DNA of 64,000 bases from DATLMR01 sp035634255. GTDB taxonomy: Bacteria > Acidobacteriota > Blastocatellia > UBA7656. The stretch lies in the NCBI GenBank assembly GCA_035634255.1, contig DASQDI010000083.1:12037-76036 (forward strand), written 5' to 3'. Position numbers and translations under genes: made by a program. Shown one piece after another: positions 7,741-17,242 of this stretch (the stretch's first letter is position 1; every line of letters begins with the position of its first letter). The notes beneath the pieces were generated by a model, which was given only the letters and a program-made list of their open reading frames with translations, did no database searches and had not been told where the DNA came from.

Positions 7741-10188
7741 TTACTTTTTAGGTACGAGTCTTACTCCCGATTCCGCGCTGAATTGCTCCAGTGACGCATC
7801 CAGATCCTTTGCGGGGTTAACGTGCGGGTGACCTGTTCCCAGGTGACCCTTCTTCAGCCACTCCATATAAAGACGCCGATGGTTCGGGTCCGGGAGTCTT
7901 GCGATTAATTCCGGAGACTGCTCAAGCTCAGGCTTGTCGTACCTATCACTAATCTTTTGTTTACTCGGCAGGTCATCGCCATCTCCCCTACTTCTCCGCG
8001 GCTTCTTCGTAGTAGCACCTTCCCCGGGGTCAAGTTCAGCAGCCGGTGGCCCTGAATTCTTTTTCAGCTTGGAGTCTGACGTTGGAGGCTTCTTGCCCAT
8101 GCGAGTTGGGTTAGTGTTCTGACCGGTAGCGCCTGCGCCTTGCACGGGATCGATAGTTTGCCCGCGTGGGAGGTCTTTCGTCGCATTCACGGCCACCTTC
8201 GCAGCCTGATCCCGGGGCGGAGGCTGTGCGTCGTTCGCTGGCTGCTTGTTCTTAAAAACAGGGTGAGAGGTATCCACCTGTACGCCTCGCGAAGATGCGT
8301 CGGTATCGCGGAGCATTCCCGTGGGCTTCCCGGTGCCCTGGCCGCCCCCCTGCTTTACTGTAGGAGCCGGGACGGGCCTGCTCTTAACCGGCGGCGCGGG
8401 CGTCGATGTTTTGATAGGCATACGCGCTCGTGGGGCCCTCCCAGGAAGCCGGCCAAGAGACACCATGCCCAACATCTGAAGATGGATTTCATCCCAGTGC
8501 TTGATGTACTCCTGCCACGCCTCGCGCGGCCGCATGCCGAGTTCGATCATGAAGTAACGCATGGTGATTTTAGACGACTCATCGGCGTGATCCAGTCTGG
8601 TCGTCTCGTATGTGTAGTACCCATTTTCGCCCTTACCGTCCGTCTCCACACGCACCAGGTAGCCTTCCTGCTCCCAGACGAATACGTCCGGCGGATGCTC
8701 TACCGCATCCTTCGGGACCTGCTTCTTTTCGATATAAGCGCGTATGCCGGAAGGAACATCAGGCGCAATAGATTCTTCAGCCTCGGTATTCGCGTCCGCA
8801 ATAGCCCCGAGTACGGGATGCTTAAACGCCGTGAGCGCATCTACTCCGATGACATGGGCTTGCCATATTGTGGTGGGCTCAGATGGGACCGGAAACAATT
8901 TCACCGTGCCTTCGCCGAGGTCGTTCTTGCCGAACAATGTGTCCATCACTTGGTCCCTGGTCATCGGTTTTTCGAACGCCAATTCATAGCCGTGCCCCTT
9001 CCCGAGTCCAAAGCCTGACCGCACGTGCCTGACGGGGGACTGCCCTTCATCAAGCCGGTAGTTTCTGGTTATTTTGAAGCCCAAATCATTCTTTAAATCC
9101 CTGCGCCTGGGCCCCGCGCCCGGTTTACTCGGACCGTCAGCCCACTCTACCGTAATTTCATGGGGGGGCGGCGGACTCCATTGCCCCGGAACCGGGGGGG
9201 CAGAGGGTTTCCCTGGAGAGACCGTCTCCGTGCGGGCCCTCATCCTGTTAACCGTCGCCTGCTGCCCCTCCAGGTCGAACGTCTGCAAGGTCCAGCTGTG
9301 GCCCCCAGGCCCCTGCACGAGCCTGGCTTCGTCAGGCACCTTGCCATCTACAAATAACACCTGCACCGCCTGTTCCCTGGTGATGGGGCGGCCGAAATCA
9401 TATTGGTAACGGAGCTCCCCTAACTTGATGACCCTGGCCTTATTCGGCACGCCTTCACTCACCTTAGAGTCTCTTTGCATCCCCTGCGCGTGCCCCGCTC
9501 GCTGCTGGACGACATGAGTCAACTCATGGGCCAGTAATTTCCTCCCCTCGCGCGACCCCGGCTCAGGTTGATCGGCGCCGAACACAATGTCGTGACCTAC
9601 TGTGTAGGCGTTGGCGTGCACGTCCTGTGCGGACCGCTCAGCGGCAGCCCCGGAATGCACCCGCACTTGGGAAAAGTCGTGGCCGAAGCGTTCCTCCATG
9701 TCCTGCCGTAACGGCGGCTCCAGCGGCCTGCCAGGTCCGGCGAGGGCCTCGCCTACACTGGCGGGCGCTGCATCCATCTGTCCGGTCGACTGCCCCGCGA
9801 AGCGCTGGATATTTAGCGGAGCGCCGCTAACGGCGTGATGGGCCGGCGTCGCCATCACCTGATCGGCGACCCGATCCGCTTCCTGCTCGTATTCGTCCCC
9901 AGGCGTGTTGATCGTCAGTTTAGTCTGCATCACTCCTTCTGCAAGAGAATGCATGGGAGTTGGGCTGAAATCGTCTCCGAAGCGAGGCGATGCCGCGGCC
10001 GTCGATCCGACACCGGGCTCTTCGGTATGGGCCTGCAACATCCGTAGCACAGCTTGATTACCAACCGTGCTCTGCAAATTGAGGATGGGATGCTCGCGAT
10101 GGGCCTGCTGAGGGGTCGTCACATCAGGCTGATCAAGGCTGGAGGATACTGCCTTTTGAGGCTGCTGCTCTTGCGCAAAGGTTCGCAT
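7741..10188 (-). CDS. DUF4157 protein, probable eCIS cargo with unknown C-terminal domain
   Basis: An 815-residue modular protein. Near the N-terminus is LQSTVGNQAVLRML, a motif that recurs in the two other DUF4157 proteins here. The DUF4157 domain follows, with HDFSQVRVHSG and HELTHVVQQ (H221, E222, H225), a zincin-like HExxH motif. The middle holds two related segments built on YxYxFxxPxTRxQ and YELAFEKPMTRDQ, each followed by a Leu-Phe and acidic stretch, i.e. an internal duplication. The C-terminal ~250 residues are Pro/Lys-rich, ending in a compact piece with HRRLYMEWLKKGHLG and HPHV that could be a toxin domain (not identified). DUF4157 proteins are typical eCIS-linked payloads. ATG 10188 has AGGAG upstream; TTG 10215 is less likely. 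Confidence 0.82.
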   Translation of the reverse strand: MRTFAQEQQPQKAVSSSLDQPDVTTPQQAHREHPILNLQSTVGNQAVLRMLQAHTEEPGVGSTAAASPRFGDDFSPTPMHSLAEGVMQTKLTINTPGDEYEQEADRVADQVMATPAHHAVSGAPLNIQRFAGQSTGQMDAAPASVGEALAGPGRPLEPPLRQDMEERFGHDFSQVRVHSGAAAERSAQDVHANAYTVGHDIVFGADQPEPGSREGRKLLAHELTHVVQQRAGHAQGMQRDSKVSEGVPNKARVIKLGELRYQYDFGRPITREQAVQVLFVDGKVPDEARLVQGPGGHSWTLQTFDLEGQQATVNRMRARTETVSPGKPSAPPVPGQWSPPPPHEITVEWADGPSKPGAGPRRRDLKNDLGFKITRNYRLDEGQSPVRHVRSGFGLGKGHGYELAFEKPMTRDQVMDTLFGKNDLGEGTVKLFPVPSEPTTIWQAHVIGVDALTAFKHPVLGAIADANTEAEESIAPDVPSGIRAYIEKKQVPKDAVEHPPDVFVWEQEGYLVRVETDGKGENGYYTYETTRLDHADESSKITMRYFMIELGMRPREAWQEYIKHWDEIHLQMLGMVSLGRLPGRAPRARMPIKTSTPAPPVKSRPVPAPTVKQGGGQGTGKPTGMLRDTDASSRGVQVDTSHPVFKNKQPANDAQPPPRDQAAKVAVNATKDLPRGQTIDPVQGAGATGQNTNPTRMGKKPPTSDSKLKKNSGPPAAELDPGEGATTKKPRRSRGDGDDLPSKQKISDRYDKPELEQSPELIARLPDPNHRRLYMEWLKKGHLGTGHPHVNPAKDLDASLEQFSAESGVRLVPKK

Positions 10189-10292
10189 GCTCCATCTCCT
10201 ATTTTTTTGTAGCAATGTTGCCTGAAGCAGGTGCCCGCATTAATGTTCGAAGGGGCGACCCGTTGACCTTCATTAAAAATTCATCCCGCCCG

Positions 10293-10604
10293 TTATTCAT
10301 CGAAGCTGAATCTCTCGGCCTCTCTCGCCGCCCGCCCCGCGTGATCAGGTATCTTCATCCATGTCGCTATAGAGGTGAGCTCGCCGTCTTCGACCTCCCT
10401 GCTCAACCCTTCTTCCATCCGCCCCTTCAGCCGCTTCTTTAACCTCCACCCCGAAACGATCAGGGACGATATTAATAATGCGGTTGCCAGCAGACCTATG
10501 TGATCGACGAGAGGGGAGATGTCATTCAGGGCGAAAAAACAAACAGGCATTCCCAGAAGAATCAGGATCAGCCATATTATGATCTCTCTTTTACGCATTA
10601 CCAT
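10293..10604 (-). CDS. Small membrane protein upstream of the leftward DUF4157 gene
   Basis: A 103-residue protein with two predicted membrane helices (IIIWLILILLGMPVCFFAL and LLATALLISSLIVSGW), a basic loop KKRLKGR and an acidic cytosolic tail. AGAGG lies upstream of the start; MVM or MRK could be the true beginning. It is 104 bases upstream of the DUF4157 gene on the same strand, so the two may be co-expressed. A membrane-embedded immunity or anchoring partner is conceivable, but nothing in the sequence proves it. Confidence 0.6.
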   Translation of the reverse strand: MVMRKREIIIWLILILLGMPVCFFALNDISPLVDHIGLLATALLISSLIVSGWRLKKRLKGRMEEGLSREVEDGELTSIATWMKIPDHAGRAAREAERFSFDE

Positions 10605-10922
10605 TACAACCTCTGCTTCACTCCGTCAGGCGAGTCGGGCTTCGGCAAGTATACAGCGAGTGTCAAATTAACCTGCCGTACTTCAGTCCGTATAACGTGT
10701 CGCGCCGTTCCGGAATTATCCGGCATGCCTACCCTCTTACCCGGACGCGCGGGCGTCAGTGATGGAGAAAATTATCCATCCCGCCGGCGCGATGGCGGAC
10801 TAAAAACTCCACCTTGGCCCTATGAAAAACTCGAAATCGCGGGCTTTTCGCGCCGCACTTCGCGGCACACGAACTGCTCTATGCTCAGCCGAGCCATAGG
10901 CGAAGGAGAGGCAGAGTAGAAG
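10605..10922. promoter_or_regulatory. Divergent regulatory region at the head of the eCIS operon
   Basis: A 318-base gap between the leftward membrane-protein gene and the rightward eCIS operon. A candidate sigma-70 promoter for the operon is TTAACC at 10668-10673 and TATAAC at 10691-10696, 17 bases apart; the -35 is weak. No good sigma-54 GG-N10-GC element was found by eye. The leader from about 10703 to 10922 is long for a simple promoter and could hold further control sites. Confidence 0.35.
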
Positions 10923-11501
10923 GTGGCAAATTTCCAAGTCATTGCAGCCGTGTCTGAAACTTTGGCGGTAGTGCTTACGGATGCGCTGAGCATACTGGAC
11001 GGGCAGCCGAGGGCCGAGTTGCACGACCTTCAATTCGACACCCCGCCGGCCACCGCGCAGCTCACGCTCTTTCTCTTCGAGATCGGGGAGGACCCGAGCG
11101 CGCGCAATCGCCCCCGCATACGCAACATTGACCCGCCGGACTTCGAAGTCAGGAAGCCTCCGGTGGCCCTGCTGCTGCGTTACCTGCTCACGGCGTGGGG
11201 GGGCGATCAGGTGTCCGCGCAACTCATCCTTGGCCGGGCGATACAGGTGCTCTACGACAAGGCAATCCTGAGCGGCCCGGACCTGAAAGGCGTGCTCGCG
11301 AACACCGACGAGGTGCTCAAGGTCACGATGTCTCCGCTCAGCCTTGAGGAGCGCACGCGCGTGTGGCACGCCGTACAAAAACCGTACCGGCTCTCGGTCT
11401 CCTACGAGGTGCGCGTCGTCGACCTCGATTCAGAGGACGTCACCCGCTTCAATCCCGTCACCCGCCGGACGCTGGATTTTGATGGGTTGGAGGGAGAGTG
11501 A
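10923..11501 (+). CDS. eCIS cap/terminator protein, DUF4255 (Pvc16-like)
   Basis: A 192-residue protein of the DUF4255 family: N-terminal helix VIAAVSETLAVVLTDAL, then a beta-rich body with LTLFLFEIGEDPSARN, and RLSVSYEVRVVDLDS near the end. Pvc16/Afp16 relatives cap the distal end of the contractile tail and stop its growth. The GTG start is used, with AGGAGAGG about 12 bases upstream. First gene of the rightward operon; its TGA overlaps the next ATG (TGATG), so translation is coupled. Confidence 0.82.
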   Translation: MANFQVIAAVSETLAVVLTDALSILDGQPRAELHDLQFDTPPATAQLTLFLFEIGEDPSARNRPRIRNIDPPDFEVRKPPVALLLRYLLTAWGGDQVSAQLILGRAIQVLYDKAILSGPDLKGVLANTDEVLKVTMSPLSLEERTRVWHAVQKPYRLSVSYEVRVVDLDSEDVTRFNPVTRRTLDFDGLEGE

Positions 11502-12253
11502 TGGTCAGGCGCAGCGAGTTGCCCGGCGAAGTGATCGAGATGTACAGCCCCATCGGGCTGCTCCCGGTGGACGCTTTCACCGGAGGCTCGCCCATCGGGT
11601 CGGTCAGCGCCTTTCTGGACGCGCAGGACGCCGCCGGCGTCTGGCGTAAGACGGGCGTCAGGGAGGTCAGGACGCCGAGCGGGGTGATCGCTTACCCGAG
11701 CCTCGCGAGGAGCGCCGAAGTTCCGGGCCAGCCGACCCGCTACCGGGTGCGGATCGAAGCCCAGTACTACCAGCCTCTCTACCTCAAAGATTCCGACGCA
11801 ATCGAATTCGACGCCTTCCCTTACAACGACTCCAACCCGCCGGAGGATTACCCGAAAAAGCCCGAGGATTTCCCCGATTACCTCAACAAATTCCTGATGA
11901 AAGTGATGCTGACGCCCGCGCCCAATTACCCGTTCCCGAACCACATCTTCGTGCTGCGCGGGGCGGTGGTCGACAAGGAGACGGCGGAGCCCGTCGTCAG
12001 GGCCGAGGTCTTCTGGGGGAACAAGGAGAACACTCTGACGACCGGGCCGCCCGACGAGCTTTATGACCGAAAGCGGGTCCTGACCGTAACGAAGGGCGTC
12101 TTCGCCCTGCCCCTGCGAATCACGGAGAAAGAGCAGCTTGGGAACAAGCAGACCATCGACGCCTTCGATCACAGGACGGAACGCGAAGGAGAGATCCAGA
12201 TCAGCATCCCCCAGGACCTGGGGAGGAACCAAATCATCCCTATTGAAAAATGA
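11501..12253 (+). CDS. eCIS accessory protein with carboxypeptidase-regulatory-like domain
   Basis: A 250-residue protein. The C-terminal half has the beta-sandwich pattern of carboxypeptidase-regulatory-like domains (HIFVLRGAVVDKETAEP, then GVFALPLRI). The N-terminal half is not recognised. There is no signal peptide, so it is probably a cytoplasmic assembly factor or particle component, not a secreted protein. It sits between the cap and the first sheath gene and ends 12 bases before the sheath start, so co-production with the structural proteins is likely. Its role is unknown. Confidence 0.6.
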   Translation: MVRRSELPGEVIEMYSPIGLLPVDAFTGGSPIGSVSAFLDAQDAAGVWRKTGVREVRTPSGVIAYPSLARSAEVPGQPTRYRVRIEAQYYQPLYLKDSDAIEFDAFPYNDSNPPEDYPKKPEDFPDYLNKFLMKVMLTPAPNYPFPNHIFVLRGAVVDKETAEPVVRAEVFWGNKENTLTTGPPDELYDRKRVLTVTKGVFALPLRITEKEQLGNKQTIDAFDHRTEREGEIQISIPQDLGRNQIIPIEK

Positions 12254-12265
12254 GAGGACGAAACA

Positions 12266-14620
12266 ATGGCTGAATATTTAAGTCCGGGTGTTTATGTCGA
12301 AGAGATTGACGCGGGGCCGAAGCCGATTGAAGGCGTGAGCACGAGCACCGCCGGCGCGGTCGGCGTCACCGCCCTCGGGCCGACTTCCGGGAAGCCGGAG
12401 CTGGTCACCAGCTTCACCGAGTTCGTTCGGAAATTCGGCGGGGTGCTGCCCGACCCGCCGCCCGACCAGATGAACAGCTGGGTCGGGAATGCGACGGAGG
12501 GCGGGCGCTGGTGGCAGTTCCCCCTGGCCGTCAAAGGCTTCTTTGACAACGGCGGGCAGCGCCTTTACGTCAAGCGCGTTTTCGCCGGCGGCGGCCTCCC
12601 GGCCAGCGCCCAGACCACTTCGAACTCCGCGGTGGCGTCCAGCGGCTCGTTCCAGAGGGGCCTGGTTTCAGAGATCGAGGGCGACGCCACGGCCGGCGCG
12701 AACCCCGCCTCGATCAAGGTGCGCCACCTGTTCGGCATCTCCGCCGCGGGACCGGGGGGCGCGGGCCCCGGCTCCACCGTCACGTTGCGGAATGGCGAGA
12801 CGGGCCAGCAGATCGGCGGCGATTTTCAGGTCGAGTCTTACGACCCGACGACGCGGCGGATTACTCTGGATGCGCCTTTGCCTCCGAGCACAGACCTTCG
12901 GGCCGCGCGCGGCGATGTCGTCGTCATTCACCAGCCGGCGGCCGTGACCGCCCCCGGCCTGCCCCTGCGGGTCAGGGCCAAGGCTCGCGGGATGTGGGGC
13001 GACGACATCTTCGTCAGGTCCCGGCCCGTGACCGGCGCGAACCTCGCCCTTCTCTTCGATCCCGTGAACGGAGGCCCCGCCGCGCGCGCCACCATCCAGT
13101 CGGTTACGGCCGCGGGGGTCGTCACCGTGGCCGCCGCGGCCGCCCCGCCGCCCGAGTCGCTCGCCGGTTTCGCCGATGGCGACCACGTCCTGATCAACGG
13201 CAACGAGTACGCGATCACGAGCGTCGACGAGGCCGCCAACACGTTTGAAGTGGTCGACTTCCCTCCGGGCACTACGTGGCCCGCGGGCACGCAGGTCCAG
13301 AGGCTGCGCCCGGCCCATGACCACGGGGCCGACGTTAACGAAGTCCGCGTGTGGGGCGCCTCCTCGCTCTACAACAACGCGGTGCTCGAATTCGACAACG
13401 GGCGGAGCAAGGAGATACTCCGGGTCGATAGCATGAGCGGCGATCTCGTTACCCTGTCCGGCGACCTCGTCAACGACTACTACGAGGGCAGCAAGATCCG
13501 CGTGATCGAGATGGAAGTCAACGTTCAATACCGGCCCAACAACACCCTCGCGGCGGAGGAGACTTTCTCCAACCTCCGGCTGGTCGGGCGGACTACGGAC
13601 CCGAATTACATAGTCTCCCGAGTGAACGCCGCGTCCAGACTGATCGAGCTCGACGACAGCAACGCCGACCTGCCCACCGACCTCGACGCGCTCCCAATCG
13701 CGCCGGAGGGGCGGTGGCTGAAGCTGGGCGGGGGGAATGACAATTACGCCGCGCTCACCCCGGACGACTTTGTCGGCATCGACGGCGGCAGCGGGCTGCG
13801 CACGGGCATACAGGCTTTGGAGGACATCGACGAGATAAGCATCTGCGTAGTCCCCGGAGTATGGTCGCGCACGGTCCATAACGCGCTCATCCAGCACTGC
13901 GAGATTCTGAAGGACCGCTTCGCCATCATCGACCCGCGCGACAACCTGGACATCGAGGGGGTAAGGACTTTCCGCGAGGCCTTCGACACCAAGTACGCGG
14001 CGATCTATTACCCCTGGGTCGTGGTGCGGGACCCGCTCGCCAAGCGCGATGTCAGGGTCGCGCCCTCGGGCCACATCACGGGCATATACGCGCGGGTGGA
14101 TGTCGAGCGCGGCGTGCATAAGGCCCCCGCCAACGAGGTGATCCGCGGCATCACGAAGATCGCGGACGACGTGGTCAAGCGCGAGCAGGACATGCTCAAC
14201 CCGCGCAACATCAACGTGCTGCGCTTCTTCCCCGGCCGCGGCAACCGCGTGTGGGGCGCGCGCGTCCTCACCTCGGACAGCGCGTGGAAATACATCAACG
14301 TCCGGCGGCTCTTCATATTCGTTGAAGAGTCGATTGACGAAGGCACGCAGTGGGTGGTCTTCGAGCCGAACGACGAGGCGCTCTGGGCGCGCGTGCGCGC
14401 GTCGGTCACCAACTTCCTCACGACAGTATGGCGCAACGGCGCGCTCCAGGGCACGAAGCCGGACGAGGCGTTCTTCGTCAAGTGCGACCGCACCACCATG
14501 ACTCAGGACGACATCGACAACGGGCGGTTGATCTGCCTCATCGGCATCGCGCCCGTCAAACCGGCTGAGTTCGTCATCTTCCGCATCCAGCAGAAGACGC
14601 TCGAAACCACGCTCAGCTAA
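12266..14620 (+). CDS. Contractile tail sheath protein 1, long form (Pvc2-4-like)
   Basis: A 784-residue phage-tail-sheath FI protein. The N-terminus MAEYLSPGVYVEEIDAGP is typical of the family. The C-terminal domain, which builds the interlocking strands and handshake, is well kept: RFFPGRGNRVWGARVL, then YINVRRLFIFVEESI and GTKPDEAFFVKCD. About 250 extra residues sit between (roughly 110-470), containing several beta-rich segments, and would project from the particle surface. Sheath proteins form the outer contractile cylinder. Strong coupling to the tube gene that follows. A second, shorter sheath is encoded at 15120. Confidence 0.93.
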   Translation: MAEYLSPGVYVEEIDAGPKPIEGVSTSTAGAVGVTALGPTSGKPELVTSFTEFVRKFGGVLPDPPPDQMNSWVGNATEGGRWWQFPLAVKGFFDNGGQRLYVKRVFAGGGLPASAQTTSNSAVASSGSFQRGLVSEIEGDATAGANPASIKVRHLFGISAAGPGGAGPGSTVTLRNGETGQQIGGDFQVESYDPTTRRITLDAPLPPSTDLRAARGDVVVIHQPAAVTAPGLPLRVRAKARGMWGDDIFVRSRPVTGANLALLFDPVNGGPAARATIQSVTAAGVVTVAAAAAPPPESLAGFADGDHVLINGNEYAITSVDEAANTFEVVDFPPGTTWPAGTQVQRLRPAHDHGADVNEVRVWGASSLYNNAVLEFDNGRSKEILRVDSMSGDLVTLSGDLVNDYYEGSKIRVIEMEVNVQYRPNNTLAAEETFSNLRLVGRTTDPNYIVSRVNAASRLIELDDSNADLPTDLDALPIAPEGRWLKLGGGNDNYAALTPDDFVGIDGGSGLRTGIQALEDIDEISICVVPGVWSRTVHNALIQHCEILKDRFAIIDPRDNLDIEGVRTFREAFDTKYAAIYYPWVVVRDPLAKRDVRVAPSGHITGIYARVDVERGVHKAPANEVIRGITKIADDVVKREQDMLNPRNINVLRFFPGRGNRVWGARVLTSDSAWKYINVRRLFIFVEESIDEGTQWVVFEPNDEALWARVRASVTNFLTTVWRNGALQGTKPDEAFFVKCDRTTMTQDDIDNGRLICLIGIAPVKPAEFVIFRIQQKTLETTLS

Positions 14621-14661
14621 AGCCCGGCCGCAACGGCGGAGCCATAACAAAGAGGTAGACT

Positions 14662-15123
14662 ATGCCTGTATTCAGAGAAGACCCCTACGCTGGTTACAAC
14701 TTTGAGGTTGTCGTCACCGGCATCAGCGACGACGGCAAGACGGTCAAAGGTTCATTCGCGGAAGTGTCCGGGCTGGAAGTCTCGATGGACCCGATTGAGT
14801 ACCGCAACGGCAGCGAAGACATCACGGTGCGCAAGCTCCCCGGCCTCAAAAAATTCACCAACATCACGCTCAAGCGCGGGATAACGGGCGACCTCGCCTT
14901 CTGGAACTGGATCGTCCAGGGGATGAACGGGACCATCGTGCGCACGGAGGGCTCGATCATCCTGCTCAACGAGAGCAGGCAGGAGGTCATGCGCTGGAAC
15001 TTCAAGCGGGCCTGGCCATGTAAGTTCACGGGGCCGGGGCTGAACTCAAAGAACAACGAGATCGCGATGGAGACCGTCGAAATCTGTCACGAAGGTCTCT
15101 CGATTGACGGGCAGGTCGGATGA
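14662..15123 (+). CDS. Inner tube protein 1 (gp19/Hcp-like)
   Basis: A 153-residue protein of the T4-gp19/Pvc1 tube family: PYAGYNFEVVVTGI at the start, FAEVSGLEVSMDPIEYRNG, KLPGLKKFTNITLKRG and WNWIVQG in the middle, and METVEICHEGL near the end. These proteins stack as hexamers to form the inner tube. RBS AAGAGG precedes the ATG. The last codons overlap the second sheath gene (ATGA), so tube 1 and sheath 2 are coupled. Confidence 0.93.
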   Translation: MPVFREDPYAGYNFEVVVTGISDDGKTVKGSFAEVSGLEVSMDPIEYRNGSEDITVRKLPGLKKFTNITLKRGITGDLAFWNWIVQGMNGTIVRTEGSIILLNESRQEVMRWNFKRAWPCKFTGPGLNSKNNEIAMETVEICHEGLSIDGQVG

Positions 15124-16718
15124 ACTCCGCTACTACCGCTCCCGGACTCTATTTCACGAGCGCCCCGCCCGCGGTGAAGCCGTCGCCCCTGCGTTCAGAT
15201 GTCGCCGGCTTCATCGGGCGGACCAGGCGCGGCCCGGTCGGAGAGCTGGTCCGCGTCGAGGGCATGCGCTCGTACCTGCGCGTGTTCGGGGGGCTGGCCG
15301 CCGACGCCGTCATGACCTACGCGGTCCGCGGGTATTTCGAAAACGAGGGCGAGGTGGCGCACGTCATCCGGCTGTGCCACCCGTCGGCGACGGTCGCGGC
15401 GGCGGACTGGACGGTCGGTGAGCTCGATGGCGAGGGGCGGTGGACTCCGAACTCGCCCCAGTCGTTCGGGCACGCGAGCTACCGCATCGAGGCGAGCAGC
15501 CCCGGAGCCTGGGCCAACAACACCAGGGTCAGGATTCAATACCGCCTGCGCGGGTCGGCAGGCTCGCCCGTGGTCGACGTTGCCGTGATCGCGCCGGACG
15601 AGCCGGTCGAATACTTCACGGGGCTGTCGCCCGACAGGATCGTCGAGGAGGTGGCGGCGCGCTCTCAACTGGTTCGCCTCGTCCCGCATGGGGAAGTCGG
15701 GCGCGCCTGCGCGCTCAACCCCGGACCGCACGCGCTCAACCGGGAGTTCACACTCTCAGGCGGCGCGGACTCAACGTCGCGCCGGACGCCCGGCAAGCTC
15801 GATTACCTCGACGCCATCCGGAAAGTAGGCGACGAGGGCGAGGTAGCTCTGGTCGCGGCCCCCGGCCTCTACGACGACATAAGGGACGAAGCGGAGCAGG
15901 CGGAAATCCTGCTCGCGATGATCGAGCAGGCCGGGCAGCTTCGCGACCGCCTCGTGCTCGTCGACGTGCCGACGGACGGGGAGGACGCGGAGGACAGAGG
16001 CCTGGCCATCAAAGAAGTGAACAGGGCGTTGAGGTGGGCGGAGCGACTGCGCCTCTCCACGGACGACACGTCGATACGCGCCGCCGCCGTTTATCACCCG
16101 CGCCTGAGCGTGCCCGACCCGCTCGGCGGGGTCAGGCGGCCCCTTCGCAACGTCCCTCCTTCGGGCCACGTCGCCGGGGTCATCAGCCGCCTAGACCGCC
16201 AGCGCGGGGCGCACCACACGCCGGCGAATGCCCCGGTATATGAATCCGTCGACGTGACCCAGCGATTCGACCCGTCGGAGCAGGGTCGGTTCAACGCCGC
16301 CGGAATCAACCTGCTGCGCTGTTTCGCGGGGGACTGGCTACAGGTCTGGGGCGGGCGCACTCTCAGCCCCGAGCACCGCTTCCTGGCGCACAGGCGGCTG
16401 ATTCACCGTCTGGTCCGGGCCATCCGCCGGGTCTCCGAGCCGCTCGTCTTCGACACCAACGGTCCCGAGCTGTGGCTGACCCTCGCGCGCTCGATCACGT
16501 CCGTGCTCGTCGAGGCATGGAGGGCCGGGGCCCTGAAGGGCGAGCGGCCCGAAGAGGCTTTTCGCGTGCGTTGCGACGAGTCGATCAACACCCCGGAAGA
16601 AGTGGACCTCGGCCGGCTCAACTGCGAGGTAGAGGTGGCGCCGGCGACGCCTATGGAATTTATCCTGCTGCGCATCGCGCTCAGCGGCGAGGGGCAGCTG
16701 GAGGTGTTTGAATCGTGA
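15120..16718 (+). CDS. Contractile tail sheath protein 2, short form
   Basis: A 532-residue tail-sheath FI protein. It starts with APGLYFTSAPP and ends with the same C-terminal architecture as sheath 1: WGGRTLSPEHRFLAHRRL, GERPEEAFRVRCDE and NCEVEVAPATPMEFILLRIA. Unlike sheath 1 it lacks the long middle insertion. PVC/Afp systems also carry several sheath paralogues, where one forms most of the cylinder and others the baseplate-near or distal rings; which role this copy has is inference. It overlaps its neighbours at both ends (ATGA and GTGA). Confidence 0.92.
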   Translation: MNSATTAPGLYFTSAPPAVKPSPLRSDVAGFIGRTRRGPVGELVRVEGMRSYLRVFGGLAADAVMTYAVRGYFENEGEVAHVIRLCHPSATVAAADWTVGELDGEGRWTPNSPQSFGHASYRIEASSPGAWANNTRVRIQYRLRGSAGSPVVDVAVIAPDEPVEYFTGLSPDRIVEEVAARSQLVRLVPHGEVGRACALNPGPHALNREFTLSGGADSTSRRTPGKLDYLDAIRKVGDEGEVALVAAPGLYDDIRDEAEQAEILLAMIEQAGQLRDRLVLVDVPTDGEDAEDRGLAIKEVNRALRWAERLRLSTDDTSIRAAAVYHPRLSVPDPLGGVRRPLRNVPPSGHVAGVISRLDRQRGAHHTPANAPVYESVDVTQRFDPSEQGRFNAAGINLLRCFAGDWLQVWGGRTLSPEHRFLAHRRLIHRLVRAIRRVSEPLVFDTNGPELWLTLARSITSVLVEAWRAGALKGERPEEAFRVRCDESINTPEEVDLGRLNCEVEVAPATPMEFILLRIALSGEGQLEVFES

Positions 16719-17224
16719 GTACCCCAAATCCACTGAGCCTTTTGACGGACCCGCTCACCGCCTATCGCTTCATCGTGACGCTCAATCCGGGGGACGCATA
16801 CCTGCCGCCCCAGCAGGCCGTGCTCGTCAGAATGCTGGCCATCGGCCAGTTCCAGGAGGTCAAGGGGCTGGGCGCGGACCTTGAGGTGACTTCGTATTCG
16901 GAGGGCGGCGTCAACGACTTCGTGCATCAGCTCCCGGTCCGCCACTCGTGGACCCGGATCACGTTGCGGAGGGGGCTGACGGTCGGGAGGGGGCTGTGGG
17001 AATGGTACGAGGCGGGGCTGAGCCAATCGCTCGGGGCGCGGCGCGACGGCAGCGTCATCCTGCTTTCGCCGCCGGGGATCCCGATGGCCGCGTGGGAATT
17101 CCGGGGCGGCATCGCGGCCAAGTGGACCGGCCCCGAGTTCAGCGCCACGCAGAATGCCGTCGCCATCGAAGCGGTCGAGATAGCCCATCACGGCGTGCGC
17201 CAGGTGACGATCCTGTCGCCTTAA
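16715..17224 (+). CDS. Inner tube / baseplate-proximal tube protein 2 (Pvc5-like)
   Basis: A 169-residue gp19-family protein: PLTAYRFIVTLNPGDAY, FQEVKGLGADLEVTSYSEGG, LRRGLTVGRGLWEWYE and EAVEIAHHGVRQVTI. It differs from tube 1 by an N-terminal insertion (PPQQAVLVRMLAIG). In PVC particles the divergent Pvc5 tube protein forms the first ring on the spike; that position is likely here too (inference). GTG start overlapping the stop of sheath 2. Confidence 0.88.
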   Translation: MSTPNPLSLLTDPLTAYRFIVTLNPGDAYLPPQQAVLVRMLAIGQFQEVKGLGADLEVTSYSEGGVNDFVHQLPVRHSWTRITLRRGLTVGRGLWEWYEAGLSQSLGARRDGSVILLSPPGIPMAAWEFRGGIAAKWTGPEFSATQNAVAIEAVEIAHHGVRQVTILSP

Positions 17225-17242
17225 CCGGTCTGGAGCCAGAGC

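Noticed and set aside
12668..14650. Long minus-strand open frame (660 codons) opposite sheath 1
   Set aside because: It mirrors the GC-rich sheath gene, has low-complexity Arg/Val/Asp composition and no family features.
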